64,000 nucleotides of DNA from Cryptomeria japonica (taxonomy: Eukaryota > Streptophyta > Pinopsida > Cupressales > Cupressaceae), in assembly GCF_030272615.1 (NCBI RefSeq), contig NC_081414.1:338688502-338752501 (forward strand). Reading direction: 5' to 3'. Under the pieces are notes generated by a model. That model saw only the letters and a list, made by a program, of their open reading frames with translations. It was not told the DNA's origin and did not search any database. Made by a program: the position numbers and the translations under genes. Below, piece after piece: positions 34,043-44,157 of the stretch. The stretch's first letter is position 1; every line of letters starts with the position of its first letter.

Positions 34043-34377
34043 GGATGTTTTCTTCCTTCGAATCCTTCATGAATCTCGAATTTTTACCGAACCTTCGTTT
34101 CTAGTACTCTTGAGCCTTTTTGCTTTCAAATTGTGTGAGCACTTGTAGGTGAGATCCACAAAACTATTGAAGAGGAAAGAACAACAATGGAGCCGCATGG
34201 AAGAAGCATATGGTTTGCATAATTTTACTTTTGAATGCTTTGTTTCCATACCTCTATTGAATGTGCATTGTGATTAGGTTCATTGCATTGAGTATTTCTT
34301 TGATTGAGTTATCAGGTCTTATGTTTTGATTGATCTACTTATCTTGTAATGATTCCTAATTTCTACGCTACATTAAT

Positions 34378-34395
34378 TGGTGAACCTGACGTGAA
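34378..34395 (+). promoter_or_regulatory. Primer-binding-site-like sequence
   Basis: TGGTGAACCTGACGTGAA, five bases after the LTR. The Tat-like element has TGGTGAACCCAATGTGAA at 59491-59508, also five bases after its LTR. Begins TGG as expected opposite CCA of a tRNA, but I cannot name the tRNA. Confidence 0.6.
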
Positions 34396-34494
34396 ATACT
34401 AACCTTCTAACCATCTTACTGTGTTTTGGAGTGCTTCTAAGCTGATTTGCAGGTCAAAAACTCAAAAACAGGGCCGTGCAGTGCATTCTGGACA

Positions 34495-34614
34495 CTTCTG
34501 CGCCTGTGTGAAGCATCTTGCGCTTGTGTTGAAGAGTCTTGCGCCTGTGTCAAGACATTCTGCGCTTGTGTCAGACATCTTGCGCCTGTGTCATGACTTT
34601 TGCGCCTGTGTAAA
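34495..34614 (+). repeat. Six-copy 20-22-bp tandem repeat (GCGCYTGTGTC)
   Basis: Six units, each with TGCGCCTGTGT or TGCGCTTGTGT, spaced 19-22 bases. The core resembles the 20-bp units at 59625-59730 (AGCGCTTTTGTCAGAG). Located about 120 bp after the primer site, in the leader RNA. Neither spacing nor unit structure fits CRISPR. Confidence 0.8.
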
Positions 34615-34619
34615 GTCCA

Positions 34620-36695
34620 GAACAGAGGTAAAAAATGCAGTTTTTACTTGAAAAATTTTCTATGTTTTGGTAAATTGCAATTTTGAGGGTCTTCAGTGCA
34701 TTTTTGGACAAATGTTGTGCCCGGAAACGTAAGAGATATCTTCGATGTTTTCGAAATTTGGTTCTAGATTATTTGAATACCTTTCTAACGCATTAAACGG
34801 TTTGTAATTTGGAGCTAGGATGAGAAAGTTATGCCTTCTCAAAGTGGACTGAAATTTTGATAGTTTTTATAAATCAGATCATCTGTGTTTTGGATTTTGG
34901 TACTAATTGTTGGTGCAGGATCTTGGCATACGCATGACAAAGACTACAAATCAAACTACTAACATGTGTTATGCAGATTCGATGGTCAAAGACAACAAAT
35001 CAAACTTCTGACATGTGTTTTGCAGGTTGCCTTGGAGAAACAACCAAATTGTGTGTTTGATTTTTAATTAGGCACTTAGTGATTTTATAAGTAGGTGGAA
35101 ATGAACCCTTGTTTGCTTTGTTTGTTAAGTATGACATTGGAGTAGGAGAGTATGCTCTCATCCTTTATAGGGTGATCAGAAATCCAGATCTTCAATACCA
35201 TGCTTGTGTTGTTGATTGTTTGTCTCCATTAGAGGGCCTGCCTTCCCGACCACTTTGCTTTAGCAAGCGAGTGATAATCGTGAGAAGGGGACAACCCAAA
35301 GTGAGTACGGCTAGAATTCCTTGGCATTCTAACTCACTATAAAAAAATACCTGATGGGCGAAAGCTTTGAAGGAAGTGTTACGTGGGAATTGCAGTTACT
35401 TGGGAAGTGATGCCCCTTGAAACTCTTTCTCATATCAACATCTAAGTAGGGCCTCTTGGTCTAAATCGCGCTTGCGCGACTAAATTTGTTTGGTATCTTG
35501 ATGGGCTTAATGTCTCAATCATGCTTGCATGACATCAAGGAGTAACGCTTAACAGAAATCCTTACTACATACCTTGTTTTTAGAGGCCAAAAACCCTTCT
35601 AGTTGCTTGAGAAGGACAAATTCGGATACTTGGAAGAGATACTAAGTTCGCCATGGGGAGATTCCATGGGGACTGATGCTTGGCTGCCCTGAGAAGTGAG
35701 TTCCGTGGAGGGGAGCTCGTGGGGTCAAGCATCTATGTATTCTCCTTGAATCCCATAATGAGTCTACCTCTCAAGTACCTAATGTCTTTGCCTACCCTAG
35801 GGAATGTGGAAATGAGCATGATTGTCTTGAGTCTAAGTTGCAATATCTTGTATTCTTTGATTGTCAAAAGTTGAATCCCATTTCAAGAACAAGCACATTG
35901 ATCAAAACAAGATTAAACACAAGAGACATTCATCCAACAAAAATTCAACAAGATTCAAAGATCATCTTCCTAAAACATGGTTGTCAAACATTGTTCCAAA
36001 TCTTGTCTTAACATTCATGTCACTTGCATTTAGGTTCATCCTAGGTTGCATTTTTCAAAGTCATTGTCAAGTATCAAGGTTAGGTTTCACCTAAGTCATA
36101 CTTCTTTTGCATATCAATAAAAGTCATCCATTTGCATATGTCCTCTTGCATAAGAGTAATGTCATTTCATAATTATACCCTAGGTTTCATCTTAGGTGGA
36201 CATTGTCATACATTGGCATTTGCATATCCCAAGTCTCTTCATTAAGCCTAAGTCATTGTCATATCATATTAAGATCATTTGCATATTAATTATCCTTTTG
36301 CATATAGTATCAAACCTAGGTCTTGTCATACTTGAGCAATCCAAATCTTTGGTAAACCCTAACTCATTGTTAAGAAGTCTAGACCTTATCAAGTCTTTTG
36401 TCCTTTTTGTCATCAATATCATTTCGTCAAACCTAGCTTAGTATCCAAGCATATAGGTGAGACATTGTCATTTTGTCCTTTGTCCTTTGTTCATTAAGTC
36501 CTTTTGTCCTTTGAGGTCTAGATGTCATTTCAATTTCCTAAGGGTCTCTTTTAGATTTGCATTCCAAAAAGTTTATCAAGATCTTCAAAAACAACCAAAA
36601 GCATAGATTGCATTTTCATTTATTTAGTTTGCATTTAGTTGCATATCATACATTATACTTGAAAAATTCCAAAAATATTGCATTTGCATAGTGAC
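34620..36695 (+). other. Long leader of element G
   Basis: About 2 kb before the first ATG of the long ORF. Only short open frames (at most 81 codons) without domains. It has short inverted phrases (AAATCGCGCTTGCGCGACT near 35465; ATGCTTGCATGACAT near 35521) and a TTTTGTCCTTTG repeat stretch near 36470-36515. It may carry packaging or translation signals; none can be proven by eye. Confidence 0.45.
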
Positions 36696-39677
36696 ATGTC
36701 TATTGAAACAAGGTTCCAAGCACCAATGATGCAACAAAGTTTGACATATCAACCGACAATGCAATCACAATTATATCCAACCCACCAACAAAGCAACATT
36801 GGTCAAACTTATCATGATGATTTAAATGTCCAAATACAAAAACTAGAGGAGAAACTAGCTCAAGAAAAGGAGATATTGGAGCAAAAAGTGATAAACAGTG
36901 AGAAGATAAGATCTCAAATGTCCAAAATGTTTCGAAAATTTCCAGGTCAAAATTTTGAGCCAATTGATGTAAGATCTCTTCTTGAACGCTCAGACATACC
37001 AGCTCTCCTCTCCCAAATAGGGATGATGAAACAATTACGAGAAAGGAGACAACATCAATTTCAACATTATGTGCCTCCACAACAAGAACAAGAAGGTGTT
37101 TACTATCAATCATATTTTCAACCATCACAACCAATGACACAACCAATTGTTCAACATATGCAACCAACACAACCAATGGTTCAATTTCAACAATACGTCC
37201 AACCAACTATACAATGTCAACAAATGGTTCAACCAATGGTGGAATATCAATGTCAACAACCACAATCACCAATTCAAAAACAAAACTTGCAACATGCACC
37301 AAGCCGAATTTTGAACATGTCAAACCAAAATGATCAACATCTAGTTCAATATCAAAAAATGACATCAAATCAAAAACAAGTTCAAATTCAATCAACATAT
37401 CAATGTCAACAACCGCAACCAAACATTCAAAAACAAAGGTTGCAACACACACCAACCCAAGTTTCAAACATGTCAAACCAATCTGATCAACATCAAGTCC
37501 AATATCAAAACATGACATCAAATCAAAAACAAGTTCAAATTCCAAGTCCAATCATGTCAAAACCTAAAAAGAAAGGTGGCCTTATTGCAATGCTCTTAAG
37601 GAAAAAACTAAGTGAGTCTTTTGAGGAAGATAAAGATAATACACTTATGTCTAGCAATGCCTCATCCCCTCACAAGAAAATTGACTCTCCAGTGGCATCT
37701 ATCCCTACACCTTTAAAAGTTTCACAAGAACCTTCCATATTGTCCTCATCAAACAATACACCCAAGGCTGCAATTATCCAAGAGCTATCCATAATTGATT
37801 GCCACGATAATCCAATTTGTGATGCACATCCTTGTCATTTTTCAGAAATACAAGACCTAATGCCACCATGCACTTTATTGCCATTACCTGTTTTAGAGGA
37901 CCCCATTCGAAGTCCCTCTTCCTCATGTTCAAGCATTGATTCCTTGCCAGAATCCATCGCAAATGTTCAAAGTGCATCCCCTTCATGCCAAAGCATTGAT
38001 TCCTTGCCAAAATCCCCCATGCATATCCAAAGTCCAACCCCATGTCAAAAGGATAATTTAGAACATGAAGAAACGTGTCTTAGAACAGATCAAGATCAAG
38101 ATCCCAAAACCTTATCACCCCATCCAATTGTTGACCAAGATCCCATTTCCCCAGACACTCATAATGATTCCCTAATTCTTGTCCATCCTATCCAAAGTCC
38201 TATTGACACTCCATTCCTCGGGCAAGATCAAGATATCCCAGTCCATCCAATCCCAAACGATCCCCTTCCATTTCATGAACACAATATCCTTTCAAATCCC
38301 ATTGACATTCCAGATATCCCTTCCATCCTTTCCGCTGATCCGATTAAAAGTCAAGAGCAAAGCATCTTTGAAGAGGATTCCAATGATCTTCCTCCTTGTC
38401 AAGATCAAAGTATCCTTCCAAATTCATTTCCAACACAAGACCCTATCATTCCTTCAGATCCTCCACAAGATCCACTTGTTCCTCCATCTCCACGTCCTAA
38501 TCCAGCATATCCACTCCAAGAGTGCATTTCTTTTGGTGATCCCATTATTTCTCCCATTCCATCTCTTGAAGAGCCTGTCATTGAGCCATGTCCACTACAA
38601 AATCCTAGTCCCTCTCATGATCCTGATCCCCCTCATGATTCTAACATGTCAGTGCAAGATGTTCATGAACCCGCGACATGCATAATGGGTTCTTCCTCTT
38701 TGGTGCAATCCGATCCACTTCAAGATCTCATTATTTCTGTCATATCATATCCACCTCATAATGGACTCGCATCTTCTTCCCAAAGAAAAGAGTATCCTAC
38801 AAGTCAAGATATTCATAAAGGTAAAGGAGTAGACCTTCATGAGAAAGAACCCCTACATGTGAAAGAGTATACTAATGGTCATGGCTATAGAGCTCACACT
38901 CAAGGCGTTGGTATCCCTTCAATGTCAAAATCCAAGTGTCCACCTTCCCCATCATCGCTTCCATCCATTCTAGGTCCCTATATCCCTCCATCTCCTATGC
39001 AACATCAGCAAAGGCACACATCTTGGAGAACCTTCCATCCATCCCACATGCCTCCATATCATTCCCATCCACACCAACATTCTTTCCCTCATCCAAGCAA
39101 TTTGGATGCCAAGTATAAAATTCATAAGTCTAGCAATCCACATGTATTCAAGGATCAACATGTCGAATCTAATCGACATGTCAAAGAAAACAACAATATG
39201 ATCTATAAAGAAAAAGAAAAATCCAAAAGGCCACAAAGGCCCACTGAGCAAAATAAAGCAAAGTCAAGATCTATATGGGTTCCTAAATCCCTTGTGCAAG
39301 CAATGCACTCCAAGGAACCACAAAAGCATGAAAAATCAAAAACCATGTGGATCCCTAAGCGACTCCTTGAAGCACAAAAGCCTAAAGAAACATCCAACTT
39401 GGCATCCAAAGTTGCTATTCCTCCATCCAAACCGTCCAAGTCTATTCCTCCATCCGTTTTGGGCCCTTATTTCCCAAAATCCATAGCCTTTCCTCCGTCA
39501 AAATCTCAATATCCAAAATACATTTTTCCTCCATCAGTCCATCACCCCTCAAGGTGTGTGCCAATGTCGATCTTGCCTTCATTTCCATCCACTCAAGCCC
39601 AATTCTTCCAATACCCTATCCATTATCCAATGCATATTTTCCATCCTTCCATCCCTTTGGTCCAATCCTTTGCATAA
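36696..39677 (+). CDS. 993-residue Gln/Pro/Ser-rich protein of unknown function
   Basis: First ATG in a frame open from a stop at 36660; TAA-terminated at 39677. Intact over almost 3 kb of AT-rich DNA. Residues about 40-75 form a charged coiled coil (QIQKLEEKLAQEKEILEQKV), followed by MFRKFPGQNF and LLERSDIPALLSQIGMMKQL. Residues about 110-290 are Gln-rich and include two 51-residue repeats (153 bp each, from 37245 and 37398). A basic patch SKPKKKGGLIAMLLRKKL follows (about residue 290). The rest is Pro/Ser/Asp-rich with short repeats (SIDSLPES, SIDSLPKS; QDP and HDP runs), then a basic region (KARPQRP-like, RSIWVPKSL and KTMWIPKRLL repeats) and a Pro/His/Tyr-rich end. No zinc knuckle or enzyme motif. 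It may be a divergent gag, but I cannot assign it. Confidence 0.75.
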   Translation: MSIETRFQAPMMQQSLTYQPTMQSQLYPTHQQSNIGQTYHDDLNVQIQKLEEKLAQEKEILEQKVINSEKIRSQMSKMFRKFPGQNFEPIDVRSLLERSDIPALLSQIGMMKQLRERRQHQFQHYVPPQQEQEGVYYQSYFQPSQPMTQPIVQHMQPTQPMVQFQQYVQPTIQCQQMVQPMVEYQCQQPQSPIQKQNLQHAPSRILNMSNQNDQHLVQYQKMTSNQKQVQIQSTYQCQQPQPNIQKQRLQHTPTQVSNMSNQSDQHQVQYQNMTSNQKQVQIPSPIMSKPKKKGGLIAMLLRKKLSESFEEDKDNTLMSSNASSPHKKIDSPVASIPTPLKVSQEPSILSSSNNTPKAAIIQELSIIDCHDNPICDAHPCHFSEIQDLMPPCTLLPLPVLEDPIRSPSSSCSSIDSLPESIANVQSASPSCQSIDSLPKSPMHIQSPTPCQKDNLEHEETCLRTDQDQDPKTLSPHPIVDQDPISPDTHNDSLILVHPIQSPIDTPFLGQDQDIPVHPIPNDPLPFHEHNILSNPIDIPDIPSILSADPIKSQEQSIFEEDSNDLPPCQDQSILPNSFPTQDPIIPSDPPQDPLVPPSPRPNPAYPLQECISFGDPIISPIPSLEEPVIEPCPLQNPSPSHDPDPPHDSNMSVQDVHEPATCIMGSSSLVQSDPLQDLIISVISYPPHNGLASSSQRKEYPTSQDIHKGKGVDLHEKEPLHVKEYTNGHGYRAHTQGVGIPSMSKSKCPPSPSSLPSILGPYIPPSPMQHQQRHTSWRTFHPSHMPPYHSHPHQHSFPHPSNLDAKYKIHKSSNPHVFKDQHVESNRHVKENNNMIYKEKEKSKRPQRPTEQNKAKSRSIWVPKSLVQAMHSKEPQKHEKSKTMWIPKRLLEAQKPKETSNLASKVAIPPSKPSKSIPPSVLGPYFPKSIAFPPSKSQYPKYIFPPSVHHPSRCVPMSILPSFPSTQAQFFQYPIHYPMHIFHPSIPLVQSFA
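37245..37550 (+). repeat. Two 153-bp direct repeats inside the long ORF
   Basis: TATCAATGTCAACAACC starts each unit (37245 and 37398). The period is a multiple of three, so the frame is kept; differences between units are scattered. Confidence 0.8.
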
Positions 39678-39839
39678 ATCCTTGCCTTAGTTTCATCTCA
39701 TTTTCCATGTCCTTATCCTACCAACGTCTTTGAGCATACTTTTAAAGGTCATGGTCCATTTTTTTTTTCAAGGCTACTATCCAAATAAAAAGACGCTTGA
39801 GTCCTTCTTCCATCCCCTATCATGTGTCCATCTTCTTCT

Positions 39840-40030
39840 GAAAAAGTCAAAATACAAAAAAAAAATCAAAAAAGTGAAAAAAAAAAAAAGACAAAAAAAG
39901 AAAAAATAAAGCAAAAAAAAATAATTCGTCCACTGGTGAAAACCTGGCAAATAGGCGCCTTGGGCAAGTACCATGATGAAAACCTGGCAAACAGGCGTCA
40001 TGCGTAATTTATGAACTTCTTGCACACCAC
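39840..40030 (+). repeat. A-rich stretch and two 40-bp repeats
   Basis: A-rich run at 39840-39922, then two units containing TGAAAACCTGGCAAATAGGCG-type sequence (39937 and 39977, 40 bp apart). Lies downstream of the long ORF. Confidence 0.6.
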
Positions 40031-40654
40031 ACTTGGGGGCAGATCTCTTCCTTCATATCCTATGGCCCTTCATTATCCTATCATACCATGTCATTACCCT
40101 TCATATCCTATTGTCCCTCGTGTCCATTTCCCTTTCCACCTCTGATCTTGACAAGGCTGACGGTCATCATGAGCATCATGTATCTTGTTTGCAGCTTTCA
40201 GTCTATCATAGCTTTTGGTCATTTATCCATTTGCTTTTTACAACCTTTCATCCATATTCCCTGTCTTATTGCAACTTTCTGCCACTATCCCTTAGCCTAT
40301 CCTGACCTTCAGTCCATGTCCCTTATCCATTCTTGGTCTTGCTTATCCTATCCATATCTTATCGCTATCCATACACTTTGTTTCATTCCTTGATCTTGAT
40401 CTGACATAAGGACGTGAAATGCAAAATTTAAACATGGTTTCAAAAACCTCTTGACATGTCCCTCATGCCATGTTCCTGCTTTACATCGTCATATCCAGTC
40501 TCTTGTCCCATCACGCAATAGCTCTTGGAAATTGCATCTGCGTTGTCTCCATAATAAAAGGCCTTTATCTTCCCTCTATCCACCATCATGTCAGCAAGCC
40601 TATTTATTCACCTCTCATATTCCTTTCCTTGCTAGACACTGGGGGCAAAATCTC

Positions 40655-40960
40655 TAAAAAAAAATTCCAAAAAAATTGAAAAATGTCTTGAAAAAATTCC
40701 AAAAAAATTGAATAATGTCCTGAAAAAAATTCATAAAAAATTGAATAAATGTCCTGAAAAAATTCATAAAAATTGAAAAATGTCTTGAAATAATCCAAAA
40801 AAATCGAATAATGTCTTTAAAAAAATCAAAAAACATCAAATAATGTCCTGAAAAAAGTCATAAAAATCGAATAATGTCCTGAAAAAAAAAAAATCATAAA
40901 AATCAAATAAAGTCCTGAAAAAAATGAACAAAAAAATTGTAAAAATCAAAAAAGCAAAAC
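40655..40960 (+). repeat. A-rich minisatellite (AATAATGTCCTGAAAAAA units)
   Basis: About eight degenerate units of 30-40 bp with the core TGTCCTGAAAAAA or TGTCTTGAAAAA followed by ATTCATAAAAATTGAAT-like sequence. The antisense open frames here are products of the repeat (Phe-rich) and not genes. Confidence 0.8.
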
Positions 40961-41983
40961 AAAAAAAGTAATAAATTATTCCCTTTGTGCATCGACAGCT
41001 CACTGCGTATACGTCCAACAATTTGCAATCAAACATTGTGTTTTAACTGAAATCACGCATTAACAGATGAACTTTTTCAATCAAAACCAAACACTCACAT
41101 TGATCCAAATTGTCTTATCAATCGAATATCAGCATCAAAATCATTTGTCCTTGTCACATTATCATGGGTCTTATACAGGGTGTGGTATACTCGAAACCAG
41201 ACTGTGTCCTGTCTTAGACGGGGTGCCACATTTCCTGAAACCAGACAGCATGATCGTCCTATCAGCACATTCAACTTTTGACAATGAAGATCAAGATGTT
41301 TGTTTGTTTGTTTGAATTTGCGCATCTTATCTTTTTATTGATTTATCTTCGATCATGTTCCTATGTTGCTCGATGATGTCACTGAGTGATTTAGAGTGAC
41401 CAGGATGGCTCATGGTCTCTTTTTTTTTTTTTGATTGTGATTGTCGTTTGTCTATGCTGTGTCTGTCTTACGCAAAAAGGGATTGCATTTCAGCTCTGGC
41501 CTTCAATGCCATGATGCTACGCATTCATTTTGCTAAATAAAAATAAAGGTTCTCACCTACAAAGTGCATTACTGAAAGCAAGTTTTCATCATCTCTAACT
41601 GTCTTCTGTCTCATTTCTTACTAACACTTCTTCCGTCCGGTCGGCTAGTCAGTTTGGTCTAGTGCTCCGATATCCAAAACCATATTGTGTCCTGCCTACA
41701 TTTGGTCAATGCATTTGCATTCCATTACATATTACATCACGCATTTTATACATTTCATATTATAAATACATCCAAAGTACATACAATGCATTCATACATG
41801 TTCATAAACCAGTACATAAGTCATCCATACATAGCAAAATCACTACATCAGTCATAACATATTGCATCCATCATGTCGATGCATATCATATCACATATCA
41901 TAATTATATCGGAGTACAAAATCGGACTGTCTGTCCTAAGTATGGCCCGCAAGCTGACTACATAATGGCAAACTACATGATGT

Positions 41984-42493
41984 CTACTGTCTGTCATACG
42001 GAGTACATGCTTCTGTCACTGGGTGCTCCCTCTGTCCTCGTCTATCACCTGCCAGAAGACATGCTATCACCACTGCTATCACCACACATCGCTGCTCATA
42101 CTCGGCTGCCATCGTCTCCCAGTGAATCTCCCTCTCGACACTGTCTAGATCCTCTGCGTCACACTCCAACAGTCTGCATAACGCATCTCTCCCTGTCACT
42201 GGGTCGTACTCTATCATCTCCCCATGTATAGGAATGCGGAGGATGTGCCATATATCCTCTAGAGTCACTGTCGCCTCGCCAGTCGCCAAATGGAATGAGG
42301 AAGTCTCCGAATGCCCTCGCTCTGCCAATGCGGTAAACAATCCTGTGTTTGCCCTAATCTCGGGCATATATGTGATGTAATACAATCCCAGTCCAGCTAA
42401 TGTGTCTCTCTCTGTGCTCCTGCGTCTATGTCGTAGCATGAAACAGTCCGGTCGATTCTCCCGTGCGATCAATGGATATTGTCGACTCTGCAT
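41984..42493 (-). CDS. Plant mobile domain (PMD) protein fragment, antisense in element G
   Basis: 169 codons from the ATG at 42493, intact to a stop at 41984. Diagnostic block TSSFHLATGEATVTLEDIWH (about residues 88-107) followed by ILRIPIHGEMI matches the conserved FHLP-GE-T-TL-DV-LGLP pattern of plant mobile domains, known from MAIN/MAIL-type proteins and from transposons. The preceding RDTLAGLGLYY and LFTALAERGHSE also fit the family. Family proteins are usually longer, so this is the N-terminal part or a reduced version. It lies antisense, about 90 bp from the 3' LTR homology. Extra antisense ORFs near the 3' LTR are known in Tat-lineage gypsy elements. Confidence 0.72.
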   Translation of the reverse strand: MQSRQYPLIARENRPDCFMLRHRRRSTERDTLAGLGLYYITYMPEIRANTGLFTALAERGHSETSSFHLATGEATVTLEDIWHILRIPIHGEMIEYDPVTGRDALCRLLECDAEDLDSVEREIHWETMAAEYEQRCVVIAVVIACLLAGDRRGQREHPVTEACTPYDRQ

Positions 42494-42580
42494 CACAATC
42501 GGGGCATCATTTTGTCAGTTTTAGGGTTTGTTCCTACGGGTTGCCTGTCTTCATTTTCATGATCAAATCAGGGTGTTTTT

Positions 42581-44152
42581 CATACCTTAACATTTGTGCA
42601 TTGCCTCATTTTAGGTTTTTGCATCGCATTAACATTTCTCCTATGTCACGCACTTGGTCTTTATCATTTGCGAACATCGAGTCATTCTTCTATATTCTTC
42701 AATCATCTCATCCTTGAATTTGGTCTTGTCGACAACAATATTCAGTCATGATTTTGATCGATTTTACAATATGCGCATTCATTCGCATCAATTTGGACAT
42801 CATCAATCCTAATTAGGGTTTTGTCCTCTTATCAATCCTGTCAATCTTATCAATTTTATCATCAATCTTATCATTTTGGACATCGTCAATCCTAATTAGG
42901 GTTTTGTCCTATTTTCAATCTTATCAGTTGGCGATCGGTTTATCAATCTTGTCGATTTATCATCAATCCTTCAATCTTGTCATCTTGCGATCGATTTGTC
43001 ATCGATCGTGGTCATGTCTAATCTTGTCGTCTTGCAATCTATTTTGTCATCGATTCTTGTCCTTTTGTCAATTTTGTCATTTTTCAACCGATTTGTCATC
43101 GATCGTTATCTGTCTCAATTATGTCAATTTGGATCAATTTGTCATTGTTCCTCGTCAATTGGCGCATCTATCAATCAAATCATTTTGTCGCATTGGTCAT
43201 TTATCAAATCAAATCATGATCAAGTCAATTATAGACCTAATTGTCATCCTCGCATTTCTAATTCGCCTTCTAGGGTTTTATGATTTAATCATTTAACCTA
43301 ATGTGTCATTTCTTCCTTTAGGATTACTAAATTATTTATTAATCCTAAGTTTTCTCATTACAATTAAATATTCATTTAATTGGCTAATTATTCCTCTTTG
43401 TGAGTGAATTAATTAATAAATGAAAAATTATTGATTAATTCACTAATTTCTAATTTTCATTATTTCCTAATTTCTAATTTCCACCTATTTTCTAATTTCC
43501 TAATTGCAATTCCACCTAATTAAATTGTCTTTAGTGCTCCCTATTTTTGTGCTTCATGCGTCATACTCTTGACATAGCAATTTGTCATAGAATTTGTCTT
43601 GACATAGAAATGTGTCATAGAATTTGTCCAAAATTGTCATAAAATTCTTGACATAGAAATGTGTCATAGAATTTGTCATAAAATGTCATAGCAATTTGTC
43701 ATAAAATCTGTCATAAGCCTCTTTGCATAGCAATTTGTCATAGATATGCTATTATTGATTTGAATTTCTATTCAAATCTCTTTCATACTAATTTGCTCAT
43801 TTATCCAATTTCTCTATAAATTGGATGTTTTCTTCCTTCGAATCCTTCATGAATCTCGAATTTTTACCGAACCTTCGTTTCTAGTACTCTTGAGCCTTTT
43901 TGCTTTCAAATTGTGTGAGCACTTGTAGGTGAGATCCACAAAACTATTGAAGAGGAAAGAACAACAATGGAGCCGCATGGAAGAAGCATATGGTTTGCAT
44001 AATTTTACTTTTGAATGCTTTGTTTCCATACCTCTATTGAATGTGCATTGTGATTAGGTTCATTGCATTGAGTATTTCTTTGATTGAGTTATCAGGTCTT
44101 ATGTTTTGATTGATCTACTTATCTTGTAATGATTCCTAATTTCTACGCTACA
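42581..44152 (+). repeat. 3' LTR of element G (matching part)
   Basis: Matches 32801-34372 without indels; differences seen: T/C at 32806 and 42586, A/G near 33229 and 43009, G/A near 34039 and 43819. The first 35 bp of the 5' LTR have no match before 42581, and no polypurine tract is evident upstream. Confidence 0.9.
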
Positions 44153-44157
44153 CTTAT
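44153..44157. repeat. Target-site duplication CTTAT, right copy (element G)
   Basis: Identical to 32761-32765. Together they set the ends of the 11.4-kb element. Confidence 0.85.

Larger units (their letters stand above)
32766..34372 (+). repeat. 5' LTR of element G
   Basis: TGTAGACACCCAAAAATGG to CGCTACA (1607 bp). It contains GTCAT-rich repeat stretches (33010-33440 and 33790-33966), an AT-rich stretch with ATTAATT motifs (33540-33680) and a TATA-like CTCTATAAGTT near 34031. The short open frames it contains recur in the other LTR and are not genes. Confidence 0.9.
32766..44152 (+). mobile_element. Young non-autonomous LTR retrotransposon with 993-codon ORF (element G)
   Basis: 11,387 bp with direct terminal repeats exactly 9780 bases apart. 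I count about three differences in the 1572 bp they share, so insertion is recent. Interior (34373-42580): primer-site-like sequence, a 20-bp repeat array, a 2-kb leader, one long sense ORF (36696-39677), A-rich and tandem-repeat DNA, and an antisense plant-mobile-domain ORF (42493-41984). I find no protease, RT, RNase H or integrase motif. A large pol-less LTR element of this size resembles LARD-type derivatives; the shared leader features point to the Tat-like element at 49980 onward as relative. Confidence 0.88.

Noticed and set aside
34495-34614. Short regularly spaced repeats that could suggest a CRISPR array
   Set aside because: Units are only 20-22 bp with no distinct spacers, and they lie in the leader of a plant LTR element.
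36700-39439. Several antisense and alternative-frame ORFs of 60-170 codons
   Set aside because: All lie opposite or out of frame with the 993-codon ORF and reflect its repetitive composition.
40604-41036. Phe-rich antisense ORFs
   Set aside because: Translation of an A-rich minisatellite.
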